A stretch of 64,000 nt of DNA from JBDHTQ01 sp039808765 (GCA_039808765.1 JBDHTQ010000002.1:1-64000), one strand, 5' to 3'; numbered from the stretch's first letter, positions 35,618 to 49,489 are shown. Made by a program: numbers and translations. Notes: generated by a model from the sequence alone, not told the origin.

Positions 35618-35943
35618 ACCAAAAAAAGGACCGTTTTATGTGGCTTTTCGTATTTTTTGATCTACCGGTCAAAGAAAAGTCCGAACGTCAGGTGGCGACG
35701 CGTTTTCGCAATTTTTTGCTTAAAGATGGTTATATGATGCTGCAATTTTCCGTTTATGCGCGTATATGTAATGGTCAGGACCGGGCTGACAAACACTTGC
35801 AACGTCTTCAGGCGATTATCCCAAAAAGAGGAAGCGTTCGGGTGATTCAGATAACCGATAAACAATATGAACGGATGAAAATTCTTGTCGGAAATGCGAT
35901 CAAAAACGAAAAACAAAAGGCCGAACAGCTCGTTTTATTTTGA
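35614..35943 (+). CDS. cas2: Cas2
   Basis: A 109-residue ferredoxin-fold protein that pairs with Cas1 in spacer integration. The strand-1 motif is MWLFVFFDLPVKEKSER, with the metal-type Asp, followed by RFRNFLLKDGYMMLQFSVYAR and RVIQITDKQYERM. The start ATGA overlaps the stop of cas1. An ATG eight codons later is also possible. The end of the gene forms one arm of the terminator hairpin. Confidence 0.95.
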   Translation: MNQKKDRFMWLFVFFDLPVKEKSERQVATRFRNFLLKDGYMMLQFSVYARICNGQDRADKHLQRLQAIIPKRGSVRVIQITDKQYERMKILVGNAIKNEKQKAEQLVLF

Positions 35944-35959
35944 GCAAATTCGGCCTTTT
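35915..35959. terminator. two-way terminator between cas2 and the CRISPR array
   Basis: AAAAGGCCGAA and TTCGGCCTTTT form a perfect 11-bp inverted repeat whose loop contains the cas2 stop. Because it has As before and Ts after the stem, it can work in both directions, ending the cas mRNA on the plus strand and crRNA transcripts coming from the array on the minus strand. Confidence 0.7.
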
Positions 35960-35992
35960 ATCCTTTTTCTTCAATGTCTTAATCTACGATCT

Positions 35993-36954
35993 ATCATAGC
36001 ATAACCGTGTCGGATGGGAAGCTATGACGAATGCATGGACATATGGCCTCAGTGTTCAATCATAGCATAACCGTGTCGGATGGGAAGCTATGACACGGAA
36101 TTTCAATACCGGATTACTGGATTGATCATAGCATAACCGTGTCGGATGGGAAGCTATGACCAGCATAGCGGGAGATAGACATCTCGTGTAATCATAGCAT
36201 AACCGTGTCGGATGGGAAGCTATGACACAATGCTCCGCAGCAATCGCCAAGGCAAAGATCATAGCATAACCGTGTCGGATGGGAAGCTATGACAGGAATA
36301 AGCAGCTCAACGATCTCTTTATGATCATAGCATAACCGTGTCGGATGGGAAGCTATGACCTCTGAGCAGAGACGAGGTTATGACAAAAAAATCATAGCAT
36401 AACCGTGTCGGATGGGAAGCTATGACAAAGAGGTTCAATAAATTCGCCAAAAAACGATCATAGCATAACCGTGTCGGATGGGAAGCTATGACACCATGTG
36501 GCTTTCTAGTCCCTTTAGGCCAATCATAGCATAACCGTGTCGGATGGGAAGCTATGACATTCTCTCTCATATCGTCTGGACAATAAATATCATAGCATAA
36601 CCGTGTCGGATGGGAAGCTATGACGCGCTTCAGAAGGTATTAAAAATATTGAGTATCATAGCATAACCGTGTCGGATGGGAAGCTATGACTATCCGTGAG
36701 CCTATAATGTCAAAATCAGAATCATAGCATAACCGTGTCGGATGGGAAGCTATGACAACAAAAAGTTTGTGTCGTTCTGCGTTGACATCATAGCATAACC
36801 GTGTCGGATGGGAAGCTATGACTCCGAATAGATCAAAGGGGAATGGTGTGAAATCATAGCATAACCGTGTCGGATGGGAAGCTATGACCGCCTTTCTTAT
36901 GAAGTTTTTTGTCCAGGTATCATAGCATAACCGTGTCGGATGGGAAGCTATGAC
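35993..36954 (-). CRISPR. type II-C CRISPR array, 15 repeats and 14 spacers
   Basis: Fifteen copies of a 36-bp repeat start at 35993, 36059, 36125, 36191, 36258 and so on to 36919. I read all copies as identical. Spacers are 30 bp, with two of 31 bp. In the likely transcription direction (minus strand) the repeat begins GTCATAGCTTCCC and ends GGTTATGCTATGAT, much like the Neisseria II-C repeat (starts GTTGTAGC, ends GCTACAAT). The tracrRNA anti-repeat fits this direction. The end TGCTATGAT is an extended -10 promoter element in every repeat, so each spacer could have its own transcript. None of the spacers obviously matches this window. Confidence 0.97.
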
Positions 36955-37208
36955 ATTCATACAGCCGTTCGTTCGTCTCTACCTATCATAAGATAGAGAC
37001 CATCTTTGAGACGTATTTGCGTCAAAAGAATAAAAGATAGTGCATCTGACTTTAGGAGATGCGCTTTAAAAGAGGGGGGCTTTGTTACCCTTGTGCTTCG
37101 GCTCGACGGTTGAGGGCGGGTCTACAGTCAACATTTGTCAAGTGCAGGTATTTGAGATACTCTCCCATTCCAGAAAACAATATATTTTTTGACCATGGAG
37201 GGGAGGGA
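36955..37208. other. spacer region between array and pcm
   Basis: No gene seen. An imperfect hairpin, GTCTCTA ... TAGAGAC (about 36979-37004), lies 25 bases beyond the last repeat. If the array is read on the minus strand, this side would be its leader. The last 60 bases are the promoter and ribosome-site region of pcm. Confidence 0.35.
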
Positions 37209-37922
37209 ATGCAGGATCGTTCGGCACAGCGCTTGATTCGCCTGCTTCTTGAGTTGCGCGCGAGTAATAAAATCGGCCCAACAGTTTTGTCTGCGATGGA
37301 AAAAGTGCCGCGTGAGCTTTTTTTGCCGGAAATGTTTTATGATCGCGCTTACGAAGATTCGGCTCTACCGATAGGGCAGGGGCAAACCATCAGTCAGCCT
37401 TCAATCGTGGGGGTGATGAGTGACGTGCTGCACCTTAACCCAAAGGTCAAAGTTTTAGAAATCGGCACCGGTTCGGGATATCAGGCCGCGATTCTTTCCC
37501 ATCTCTGTCGGCGTGTATATACAATTGAGCGTCATAAACCTTTGCTGGAAACCGCTCGCGAGCGATTCGCAGCCCTTGATTTAAGGAATATCTCCACACG
37601 AATTGGTGATGGCATGCAGGGCTGGCCTGAAGTGGCTCCGTTTGAGCGAATCATTGTAACAGCCGCAGCCGAGCGCGAAGTTCCTCAAAAACTGCTTGAG
37701 CAGCTTGATATCGGCGGCGTTATGGTGATTCCGATCACCAGTACGCGTGGAACTCAAAACTTGTATCGTATTACCCGCGACGAATCGGGCTATCAACAAG
37801 AGAAACTTTCTGCAGTACGATTCGTTCCATTGCTACCGGGCGATCCCATGGGCAAAAGTGAGCCAGCCGATCCGTTTGCGTCGCTGTATAAACATTTGGT
37901 GAGAAAGGAAACAATAGAATGA
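37209..37922 (+). CDS. pcm: protein-L-isoaspartate O-methyltransferase
   Basis: About 237 residues, counted from MQDRSAQRLIRLLLEL with a very strong upstream GGAGGGGAGGG. The frame is open 50 codons further, but that part looks non-coding. The SAM motif VLEIGTGSGYQAAILSHL, the acidic ERHKPLLETARER and the post-motif VTAAAEREVPQKLLEQL are typical. It repairs isoaspartyl residues in aged proteins. Its stop overlaps the start of the nlpD-like gene by four bases, an order also known from enterobacteria (pcm-nlpD). Confidence 0.93.
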   Translation: MQDRSAQRLIRLLLELRASNKIGPTVLSAMEKVPRELFLPEMFYDRAYEDSALPIGQGQTISQPSIVGVMSDVLHLNPKVKVLEIGTGSGYQAAILSHLCRRVYTIERHKPLLETARERFAALDLRNISTRIGDGMQGWPEVAPFERIIVTAAAEREVPQKLLEQLDIGGVMVIPITSTRGTQNLYRITRDESGYQQEKLSAVRFVPLLPGDPMGKSEPADPFASLYKHLVRKETIE

Positions 37923-38773
37923 ATAAAACACTGGTTATGGCTTGCTCCTTATTTGTCTTGGCAGCCTGCGCACGATCAGAGCCGCCTGCGCCGATTGATA
38001 TAAGAGGGATCGGAACTGCAACCCAACCGATTGGGGATCTCAGTACATCATCTTCCTCATCAACAGAGAATCGCTATGGCACAACACGATCGACAGCTTC
38101 GTCTGGCGAGTCTGCTTCTGGTTATACACCTCCACCCGGCTATGGAGCCTCACGCTCTTCGCTACAACAAGAAACACTCACCGAGCCGAATGATGCTTAT
38201 GCCGCTGCCGCCAAAAGCAGCACCCCTGCGCCTTCAAGCGCCCCAGCAGCAGTTGATTCGCCCGCAAATGTAGTTTCTTCGCCTGTAAATAATCCTGCGA
38301 CTCCTGCTCAACCCTCAACAACACCTTCATTACCCGTTGTTCCGCCGCCTTCATCAACCCCGGCGTCAGACTTTGCCAGCGGGGATGTTCAAGGTAATGG
38401 GCAGTTTGCGTGGCCAACCCGTGGGGTGATTCTGTCGGATTACGGCACTCAGAAGAATGGCCAAGCCAATGATGGGATTAATATTGCAGCAGCTCAGGGC
38501 TCGCCTGTCTATGCGGCGTCGTCGGGCACTGTATCTTATGCCGGCAACGAAGTTCGCCACCTTGGAAACGTTGTGCTGATTAAGCATAGCGGTGGTTTTA
38601 TCACTGTTTACGCGCACTTAGATCAAATTTACGTGGCTAAAGGTGCGCAAATCTTGCGAGGACAACCTCTTGGAACAGTGGGAACTACAGGGGGGGTTGG
38701 TGATCCACAGGTTCACTTCGAGATTAGGAAGAACTCAACGCCGCAAGATCCACATCCCTACTTAGGGCAGTAA
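37919..38773 (+). CDS. nlpD: NlpD-like M23-family lipoprotein, probably non-catalytic
   Basis: A 284-residue protein. It has a lipobox signal (VLAACAR), a long Ser/Pro/Ala-rich linker (about residues 25-160) and a C-terminal LytM/M23 domain (FAWPTRGVILSDYG to HFEIRKNSTPQDPHPYL). In active M23 enzymes the first metal site is HxGxD. Here it reads NDGIN, so both ligands are lost, while YAHLD and HFEIR remain. That is the pattern of NlpD/EnvC-type activators of cell-wall amidases. No LysM domain is visible. It probably helps daughter-cell separation in the envelope. Confidence 0.87.
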   Translation: MNKTLVMACSLFVLAACARSEPPAPIDIRGIGTATQPIGDLSTSSSSSTENRYGTTRSTASSGESASGYTPPPGYGASRSSLQQETLTEPNDAYAAAAKSSTPAPSSAPAAVDSPANVVSSPVNNPATPAQPSTTPSLPVVPPPSSTPASDFASGDVQGNGQFAWPTRGVILSDYGTQKNGQANDGINIAAAQGSPVYAASSGTVSYAGNEVRHLGNVVLIKHSGGFITVYAHLDQIYVAKGAQILRGQPLGTVGTTGGVGDPQVHFEIRKNSTPQDPHPYLGQ

Positions 38774-38822
38774 AAATCCTTCTTACAGGGGGTCGTTTTA
38801 CATAAAAAACAGCAAAATCTTT

Positions 38823-38851
38823 AAAGCCTTCCAATTCTGGGAGGCTTTTTT
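38823..38851 (+). terminator. intrinsic terminator of pcm-nlpD
   Basis: AAAGCCTTCC and GGGAGGCTTT form a stem with one mismatch and a six-base loop, followed by a T-rich stretch, about 50 bases after the nlpD stop. Confidence 0.8.
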
Positions 38852-39545
38852 GCTTTTAATGCGATTCAGAATTCCTACAGATAGATTCAAAGATTCAATT
38901 TTCAGATGGCCTGAAATTATAAATTGCTGATTCTTAGCCGTAATATGCTTAATCGTATTCTCAAATCGGAGTAATACACTGTTTTGAATCAGCTTTTCAC
39001 AATTACCCCCATCCGATTCAGTTGGAATTTTGGCCTTTCCAGTACTCAAAAAGGGTAAAGTGTTAATTTTTAAGACCGGAATACAGATTTTAGGATATGA
39101 TTCCATACTCCAAATGCTCAAAATCAATAAAAATTCTCTCAAAATGATCATGAAAAGACCAGGAAACAATAAAAAAACGAAAAAAAATCAACATTATTAT
39201 TTATAATTATCAATATGTTAGACTGTTATCCACAGGAAAGGTTACTAAATCATGAAAATAGTTGTTGCATAGCCGGGAAGGAAGCCGTATACACCATTTC
39301 ACGACGCGGCGACGAGACGCAAGAAACCTCGGAAAGCAGCAGTCGGCTCGGTTCTTGGATAAGTGATGTAAAAGAGAAGAGATGCACAGGTGGCGGTCTG
39401 TAAGAGCTGTAACAGGCAAACTAACGGAACCTAAACCAGTGCAGACGCAAGCGTAATAATGTATATAATCTACCCTCGTAGGTTATATATCTGTACAGGT
39501 GACGGAACCGTCAAATACATCTGCAACGGTGTTTCAGATGTATAT
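38852..39545. other. region upstream of the rRNA operon
   Basis: About 700 bases with no convincing protein gene. 39165-39220 is very AT-rich. A consensus DnaA box, TTATCCACA, lies at 39226-39234. A hairpin near 39462-39490 (ATATAA.CTAC / GTAGGTTATAT) and a perfect 9-bp stem at 39515-39543 (ATACATCTG / CAGATGTAT) lie in the rRNA leader, probably for anti-termination or RNase III processing. The rRNA promoter must be within 39180-39450, but I cannot place it with certainty. Confidence 0.4.
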
Positions 39546-41033
<1,488 letters not shown>

Positions 41034-41184
41034 GGATGATATCAATTGGATTTATCCTTGATATCTCTATACCAGACTAAAAAGTCCTGTGACAGTCTTG
41101 ATTCTCACGATCAAGCAGTCGCCATCGGTGCATCTCTTCTCGCCAATCGGCAGCAAGTTAGGCCTTTTTTGGTCACCAAAGTAT

Positions 41185-41260
41185 GGGGGCATAGCTCAGC
41201 TGGTAGAGCATCTGCTTTGCAAGCAGAGGGTCGTCGGTTCGAGTCCGACTGTCTCCACCA
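41185..41260 (+). tRNA. tRNA-Ala (anticodon TGC)
   Basis: 76 bases. Acceptor GGGGGCA pairs with TGTCTCC. D-loop AGCTCAGCTGGTAGAGC, anticodon loop CTTTGCAAG with TGC, T-loop GGTTCGAGTCC and an encoded CCA are all present. It lies directly after 16S, before tRNA-Ile. Confidence 0.97.
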
Positions 41261-41292
41261 CTGATCAGCGCCAAACATTTTGCAGCGGGTTT

Positions 41293-41369
41293 GGGCTTGT
41301 AGCTCAGTTGGTTAGAGCGCGCGCTTGATAAGCGTGAGGTCGTAAGTTCAAGTCTTACCAGGCCCACCA
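41293..41369 (+). tRNA. tRNA-Ile (anticodon GAT)
   Basis: 77 bases. Acceptor GGGCTTG pairs with CAGGCCC. The anticodon loop is TTGATAA, and the T-arm AAGTTCAAGTCTT and CCA are encoded. It is second in the spacer, the reverse of the usual Ile-Ala order. Confidence 0.97.
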
Positions 41370-41516
41370 TTGCAGCGCGGGTAAACCAAAACGATTGGAT
41401 GAGGAGTATAAAGTTTTGGCCTTTGGGTCAAAGGTTCTTGGACAGTGTGAATAAGTTAGATCAAAATAAAACAAGTATAACGTATGGGGCTGTTTTGTCC
41501 CTATGCGTAATGCTGA

Positions 41517-44259
<2,743 letters not shown>

Positions 44260-44363
44260 CTCACACATTATGCTCTGAGGAGCAAAATGTTAAGCATTGC
44301 GCATATGGGCAAGATTGTTCCATCGTATACTTGTAGATCTGACTTAATTTTATCAGCTTTGTT

Positions 44364-44481
44364 GACTCGGTGGTTATAGCAGGGGGCCTGCACCCGATCC
44401 CATTCCGAACTCGGAAGTGAAAACCCCTCGCGCCGATGGTACTTTGTCTTAAGGCACGGGAGAGTAGGTCGCTGCCGGGTC
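44364..44481 (+). rRNA. rrf: 5S ribosomal RNA
   Basis: About 118 bases. The 5' end GACTCGGTGG pairs with the 3' end GCTGCCGGGTC. CACCCGATCCCATTCCGAAC and CGCCGATGGTACT are the conserved inner parts. Confidence 0.95.
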
Positions 44482-44596
44482 TACAAAGTTGATAGAATCA
44501 ATCGCACTATTCGAGCGGCCTTTGGCCGAAATATGAGGCTACGTGAGTAGCCTTTATTTTTTGAGATTATGATTTAAATGGTCTCTTATTCGTTGA

Positions 44597-44673
<77 letters not shown>

Positions 44674-44690
44674 ATCTAAAGCAAATACTT

Positions 44691-44720
44691 AGCCGCCTTA
44701 CTGGGCGGCTTTGTTTTTTC
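44691..44720 (+). terminator. terminator of the rRNA operon
   Basis: AGCCGCC and GGCGGCT form a perfect 7-bp stem with a six-base loop, followed by TTGTTTTTT. Confidence 0.85.
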
Positions 44721-44845
44721 TATTGCCGCACCATTGCCGCAGTGCGCATGTATTTATCTGGACATCTCAGGAGTCTGACTGAGCTAAGTTTCTTCATGTT
44801 CACAGATATGAATAGTTTTGTGAATAATGATATCAATGCTACCAA

Positions 44846-45169
44846 ATGATGCGCGAAATGATGCGCGAAATGATGCGCGAAGAGAATAAGCGTCAGCTTC
44901 AAAAATCAAAAGAGCGTGATAGTGTAGAAAAACGCCTTATGATCGACACGTAAATCAAAGAGCGCTAGCGACTCGAAACTGCCCTTCTGGAGATCAGACA
45001 ACAGCATCAGGCGAATCGCACCGCTCTACGGGAGGATGTGGGATATTACCTGCGCCTTGGCCGCCAACAGCACGAACAACCCCGCGCCATTTTCCAAAAA
45101 TCCAGCGACACAGTGCAGGCGCAAAACAGCAAAAATGATAAGGGCAAAAATCGGGGTAAAGATATGTGA
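44846..45169 (+). pseudogene. relaxase/mobilisation protein, C-terminal remnant
   Basis: One frame with two stops (TAA near 44951, TAG near 44966). It begins with three 12-bp repeats encoding MMRE MMRE MMRE and continues with a charged coiled coil, LETALLEIRQQHQANRTALR, then EDVGYYLRLGRQQHEQPRA and a basic tail. The last part resembles the C-terminal region of plasmid or island relaxases. The catalytic half is absent. A second small piece of similar style (MEFQKAEGRTRSQSQDKSRG, 45884-45958) lies after the nuclease gene. Confidence 0.45.
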
Positions 45170-45199
45170 TGTTTATGACAATTTAAATTTAGTTTCTTC

Positions 45200-45748
45200 C
45201 TAAAATTTAATTGTTTTCACTAAATCCCTTTTCCCACTTGAATAGGTTTCAACAAGAAATGTTCTTTGTTCTAAATTAATTTCTAAGTAAACTCCTAGTT
45301 TGTAACCACAGACGTGCTCTGGGTGAGTTGTTCCATCATTACTCCAAATATCATTGTAAGAATCTTTGGTTAGGGCAATAAGTCTCACTCTATCCTTATT
45401 TTTTTCTTTTTCAGGTCGGCTAGACTTTTTCATTTCAATGGCAACAAGATTATCGTTGAGTATACATTCTCCACGACTATGCAAGATAATATCGCACTTA
45501 ACATTAACAACTTCAAAAATGTTATTGATGATAGTCTTTATCTCGCCACCTTGTTGACGGTTATATTCATTGTCTACGTAGTAATTTGATAGATTGTAGG
45601 AAGATAGATGGCTGTGCATTATAAGCATCAAACGGCCACATAGATTTTGTTCAGAAATACCTGATTCTATATTTCGCACTTCTTCATTTAAGAATTGCTC
45701 TAAACATTCCTTCATGTAGATTTTTAGATTGTTTTTTTCGTTTTTCAT
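45200..45748 (-). CDS. PD-(D/E)XK-like nuclease, unknown role
   Basis: A 182-residue protein. The helical N-terminus (MKECLEQFLNEEVRNIESGI) is followed by CGRLMLIMHSHLSSY and YYVDNEYNRQ. The likely nuclease core is VKCDIILHSRGECILNDNLVAIEMKKSS, where the Asp and the IExK-type motif sit at the expected distance. The C-terminal strand pair (GYKLGVYLEI, RTFLVETY) fits a restriction-endonuclease-like fold. Its low GC compared with neighbours suggests separate arrival. It sits between two relaxase remnants, so it may be a defence cargo gene. Confidence 0.55.
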   Translation of the reverse strand: MKNEKNNLKIYMKECLEQFLNEEVRNIESGISEQNLCGRLMLIMHSHLSSYNLSNYYVDNEYNRQQGGEIKTIINNIFEVVNVKCDIILHSRGECILNDNLVAIEMKKSSRPEKEKNKDRVRLIALTKDSYNDIWSNDGTTHPEHVCGYKLGVYLEINLEQRTFLVETYSSGKRDLVKTIKF

Positions 45749-46020
45749 GTAATCTTTATAGCCAGAGGATTCTTACATAACAATAAATAATACTAAGATC
45801 ATCGCGCTGCAAGGCATGTATGGGTGCATGGGCAATTAACAAAACACTGCGTCTTGGCCGGGGAAGCACAAAGCCGTCCTATAATGGAATTCCAGAAAGC
45901 CGAAGGCCGCACCAGAAGCCAATCTCAGGATAAAAGTCGCGGAAGTGAGATGGTTTAGCCCCTTAATCCTATTGTGATTTTCTCACTTTTCCCCTATTTT
46001 CTCATTGAAACGCATACTTG

Positions 46021-46206
46021 GTGGATTCCTTGGAAACGGATGTCATCACAATTCGGGAGCTGGCTGTCTATTTGAAGATGGCAGAGAAAACGCTCTATCG
46101 CCTTGCAGCCGAAGCTTCTGTACCCGGATTCAAGGTTGGTGGCTCATGGCGTTTCCGCAAGAGCGAGATTGATAAGTGGATTGTTGGGCAGGAAAAACAG
46201 TCATGA
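46021..46206 (+). CDS. helix-turn-helix DNA-binding protein (excisionase-like)
   Basis: A 61-residue protein with a MerR/Xis-type winged helix: ITIRELAVYLKMAEKTLYRLA, followed by VPGFKVGGSWRFRKSEIDKWI. The start is GTG at 46021, or the TTG just before it. Its stop overlaps the ATG of the helicase gene by four bases, so it is the first gene of the defence-like operon and probably its regulator or target-recognition helper. Confidence 0.8.
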   Translation: MDSLETDVITIRELAVYLKMAEKTLYRLAAEASVPGFKVGGSWRFRKSEIDKWIVGQEKQS

Positions 46207-49200
46207 AAATCCTCGATAATATAAACAGTCTGCTGGGTGAAGATTTGAAGGCTTCTTTAGACGCCTCTTCCAAGATAAAAATTGCTGCATCTTGCTTCTC
46301 AATCTACGCTTATGAAGCGCTAAAGAACGAGTTTTCTAAAATTGACTCCTTGGAGTTTATTTTTACGGCTCCGACTTTCATCCCAAATGTTTCATCCCAA
46401 ATGAAGTCACCGATAAAATACGCAAAGAACACAGAGAGTTTTTTATCCCCAAAGCTAGCCGCGAAAGTGCGCTTTATGGATCAGACTTTGAAATCCATCT
46501 CAGGAACAAGCTAACCCAGAGAGCTATTGCGCGTGAGTGTGCTGCATGGGTGCGGAAAAAGGCGAAGTTTAAGTCAAATAAGCTTAAAGCTCAGATGCAA
46601 CAGTTTATCTGCATTGAAGGCAAAGAAAACAATGTAGCATATGCGCCTTTGCATGGCTTTACTGCCGTTGATTTGGGTTATCAGCAAGGTGACGCGGTAT
46701 CCAATTTTGTTAATCGCCTTGATAACCAAACTCACACAAGCAGGTATTTGCAGCTCTTTGAGCAAATTTGGAATGATCCAACAAAGCTAGAAGATGTTAC
46801 AGAAGCTATTTGTGACCACATTGAATCCGTCTATCAGGAAAATTCACCTGAACGGATTTACTTTCAAATTCTCTATAATATCTTCAACGAATTCTTGGCA
46901 GAGATTGACGAAGATGTTTTGCCCAATGATCGCACGGGCTATCAGGATAGTCTCGTTTGGCAAAAGCTTTTCAATTATCAGCGTGACGCTGCTGTTGGGA
47001 TCATCAATAAGCTGGAAACATATAACGGCTGCATTCTGGCCGATAGTGTTGGTCTAGGTAAGACTTTCACGGCGCTGGCCGTGATTAAATACTATGAGCT
47101 AAGAAATAAGTCCGTGCTGGTTCTCTGCCCTAAAAAGCTGGCGGATAACTGGCTAAACTACAATAAAAACCTGAAGACCAATATCTTCGCCAAAGACCGT
47201 TTCGGCTATGACGTTCTTTGCCATACCGATTTATCTCGCACGTCTGGGGATTCCTACGGCATAGCCCTAAATAGGATCAACTGGGGTAATTACGATCTGG
47301 TCGTAATTGATGAGTCCCATAACTTCCGCAACAACGAGGCTTTCAAAGAAAAAGAAACCCGTTACCAAAAGCTGATGAACAAGGTTATCCGCGAAGGCGT
47401 GAAAACCAAGGTTCTGATGCTTTCAGCCACGCCCGTCAATAATCGCTTTAGCGATTTGAGGAACCAGTTGGCTCTGGCTTATGAAGGTGACTCGGAAAGT
47501 CTGAATAAAAAACTCAAAACCAAACGAAGCATTGAAGAGATATTCCGCAGAGCGCAAACGGCGTTCAATAATTGGACGCGCCTACCGCCAGAAGAAAGAA
47601 CGGCTCGCGCTATTCTTGAAAACCTAGATTTTGATTTCTTTGAATTACTGGATAGCGTGACGATTGCTCGCTCACGCAAACATATCGAGACATTCTACGA
47701 TACCAAAGACATTGGTAAATTCCCTGAGCGCCGCAAACCGCTATCCTTCCATTGCCCCCTGACACATAGGGGCGATGTCATGGGCTTTAACGAGATTTTT
47801 GGCCAGCTATCGCTGCTGAAATTGGCCGTGTATGCGCCTATCAGCTATATCCTGCCTAGCCGCATTCGTAAGTATGAAGAGATGTACGATACGGAAGTGG
47901 AAGGCGGCAGAAGCCGCTTCCGGCAGGTTGACCGTGAACGAAGCCTCCAAGCGCTGATGACGACCAACCTGCTCAAACGCCTTGAAAGCTCTGTCGAGGC
48001 TTTTAGGCTAACGCTTGGAGCATTGCAATCCAATATTACCAATACGCTGGATACGATTGAACGCTTCCAGAAGAACGGCCAAGCGATTCAGGTTACGGAT
48101 TTCACCGATAGCCTTGATAACCTTGAGGCCGAAGAAGATGATTTCTCTGATTTAGGTGAATCTGTTGGCGGTAAAGTCCAGATCAGCCTCAGCGATATGG
48201 ACGTGGATTTGTGGAAGAACGATCTCAGTGGAGACTTGGCGCTGATAGAAGCGCTCATGGCCTCAATGGTCAAGATCACGCCGGAAGACGATGCAAAATT
48301 ACAGCACTTGCGCGGTCATGTCTTCGGCAAGATTGATAACCCTATCAATGGCAACAACAAGAAAATCCTGATTTTCACGGCCTATGCCGATACCGCGAAT
48401 TACCTGTATGAAAACTTGTCCAAAACAATTTTGGAACACCGAAAGCTGCATACCGCCAAAGTAACGGGCAAGGACACGCCGAAATCCACCCTTGGCAAAG
48501 GCTATGATTTCCAGTCGATTCTGACGCTCTTCTCGCCGCGCTCCAAGGAAAAAGCCTTGGTTATGCCGGAAGAGAAAGGTGAGATTGATATTCTCATTGG
48601 CACGGATTGCATATCTGAAGGCCAGAACCTTCAGGATTGCGATTACCTGATTAACTATGACATTCACTGGAACCCCGTGCGGATCATCCAGCGTTTCGGT
48701 CGCGTGGATCGTATCGGCTCCCCTAATTCCAGCATCCAGCTTGTGAACTACTGGCCGGATATTACGCTGGATGAATATATCAACCTGAAAGAGCGCGTTG
48801 AAAACCGTATGATGATTGCGGATGTAACTGCCACAGGCGATGATAATGTGCTGACCGCCAAGAGCAGCGAAGTTTCCTACCGTAAGGAACAGCTCCGCCG
48901 CCTTCAGGATGAAGTGATTGAACTGGAAGATGTCAAAACAGGCGTATCCATCACAGACCTTGGCCTGAACGATTTCCGCATGGACTTGCTGAACTACGTT
49001 AAAGAGCATGGCGATATGGCCGATGCACCTAAGGGAATGCACGCGGTTGTTCCCGCGCAGCCGGAATTAGGTCTGAAGCCGGGCGCTATCTTTGCCCTCA
49101 GAAACCGCAATGATGGCGTGAACATCAACCAGCAAAACCGCCTGCATCCCTATTATCTGATTTATATTGCCAAGGATGGCGAAGTCATTGCCAACCATAC

Positions 49201-49489
49201 TGAGGCAAAAAAACTGCTCGATTTGGTGCGTACAAGCTGCAAAGGCCACCATGAGCCGATTGCCGCGCTCTGCCGCCTATTCAATGAAGAAACAAGCGAT
49301 GGCCGCAACATGGCCGCGCAGTCCGAATTGCTGAGCAAGGCCATACGCTCGATGATCGACGTGAAAGAGGAAAAGGATATTGATAGCCTTTTCTCCGGCG
49401 GCAAAACGACCGCCCTGATGAACGCCATATCAGGGCTGGATGATTTTGAGCTGATTGCCTTCCTTGTCGTGCAGGAGGGCAAAGCCTGA
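46203..49489 (+). pseudogene. SNF2-type helicase of a DUF4391/methyltransferase defence operon, frameshifted
   Basis: The coding sequence starts at MKILDNINSLLGEDLKASLD (46203) and reads well to IFTAPTFIPN. There a perfect 14-bp tandem duplication (46376-46389 and 46390-46403) shifts the frame. Beyond it the sequence continues in the frame that carries EVTDKIRKEHREFFIPK and then the 979-residue open part. The helicase core is intact: ILADSVGLGKTFTALAV (Walker A), LVVIDESHNFRN (Walker B), LMLSATPVNN, then IGTDCISEGQNLQDCDYLINYD and QRFGRVDRIGS (motifs V and VI). Without the duplication the protein would be about 1090 residues. Loss of 14 bases would restore it. Confidence 0.85.

Noticed and set aside
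36056..36960. Open frames of 68-106 residues within the CRISPR array
   Set aside because: They are produced by the repeat sequence (VIASHPTRLCYD recurring) and are not genes.
38798..39169. Minus-strand open frame of 123 residues
   Set aside because: It covers the nlpD terminator, has low-complexity hydrophobic and lysine-rich composition, no ribosome site and no recognisable motif.
39226..39234. Chromosomal replication origin
   Set aside because: One DnaA box and an AT-rich patch are not enough, and no dnaA, hemE or other origin genes are near.
48299..49042. Minus-strand frame of 247 residues within the helicase gene
   Set aside because: It is the reverse of a well-conserved helicase domain and has no support of its own.
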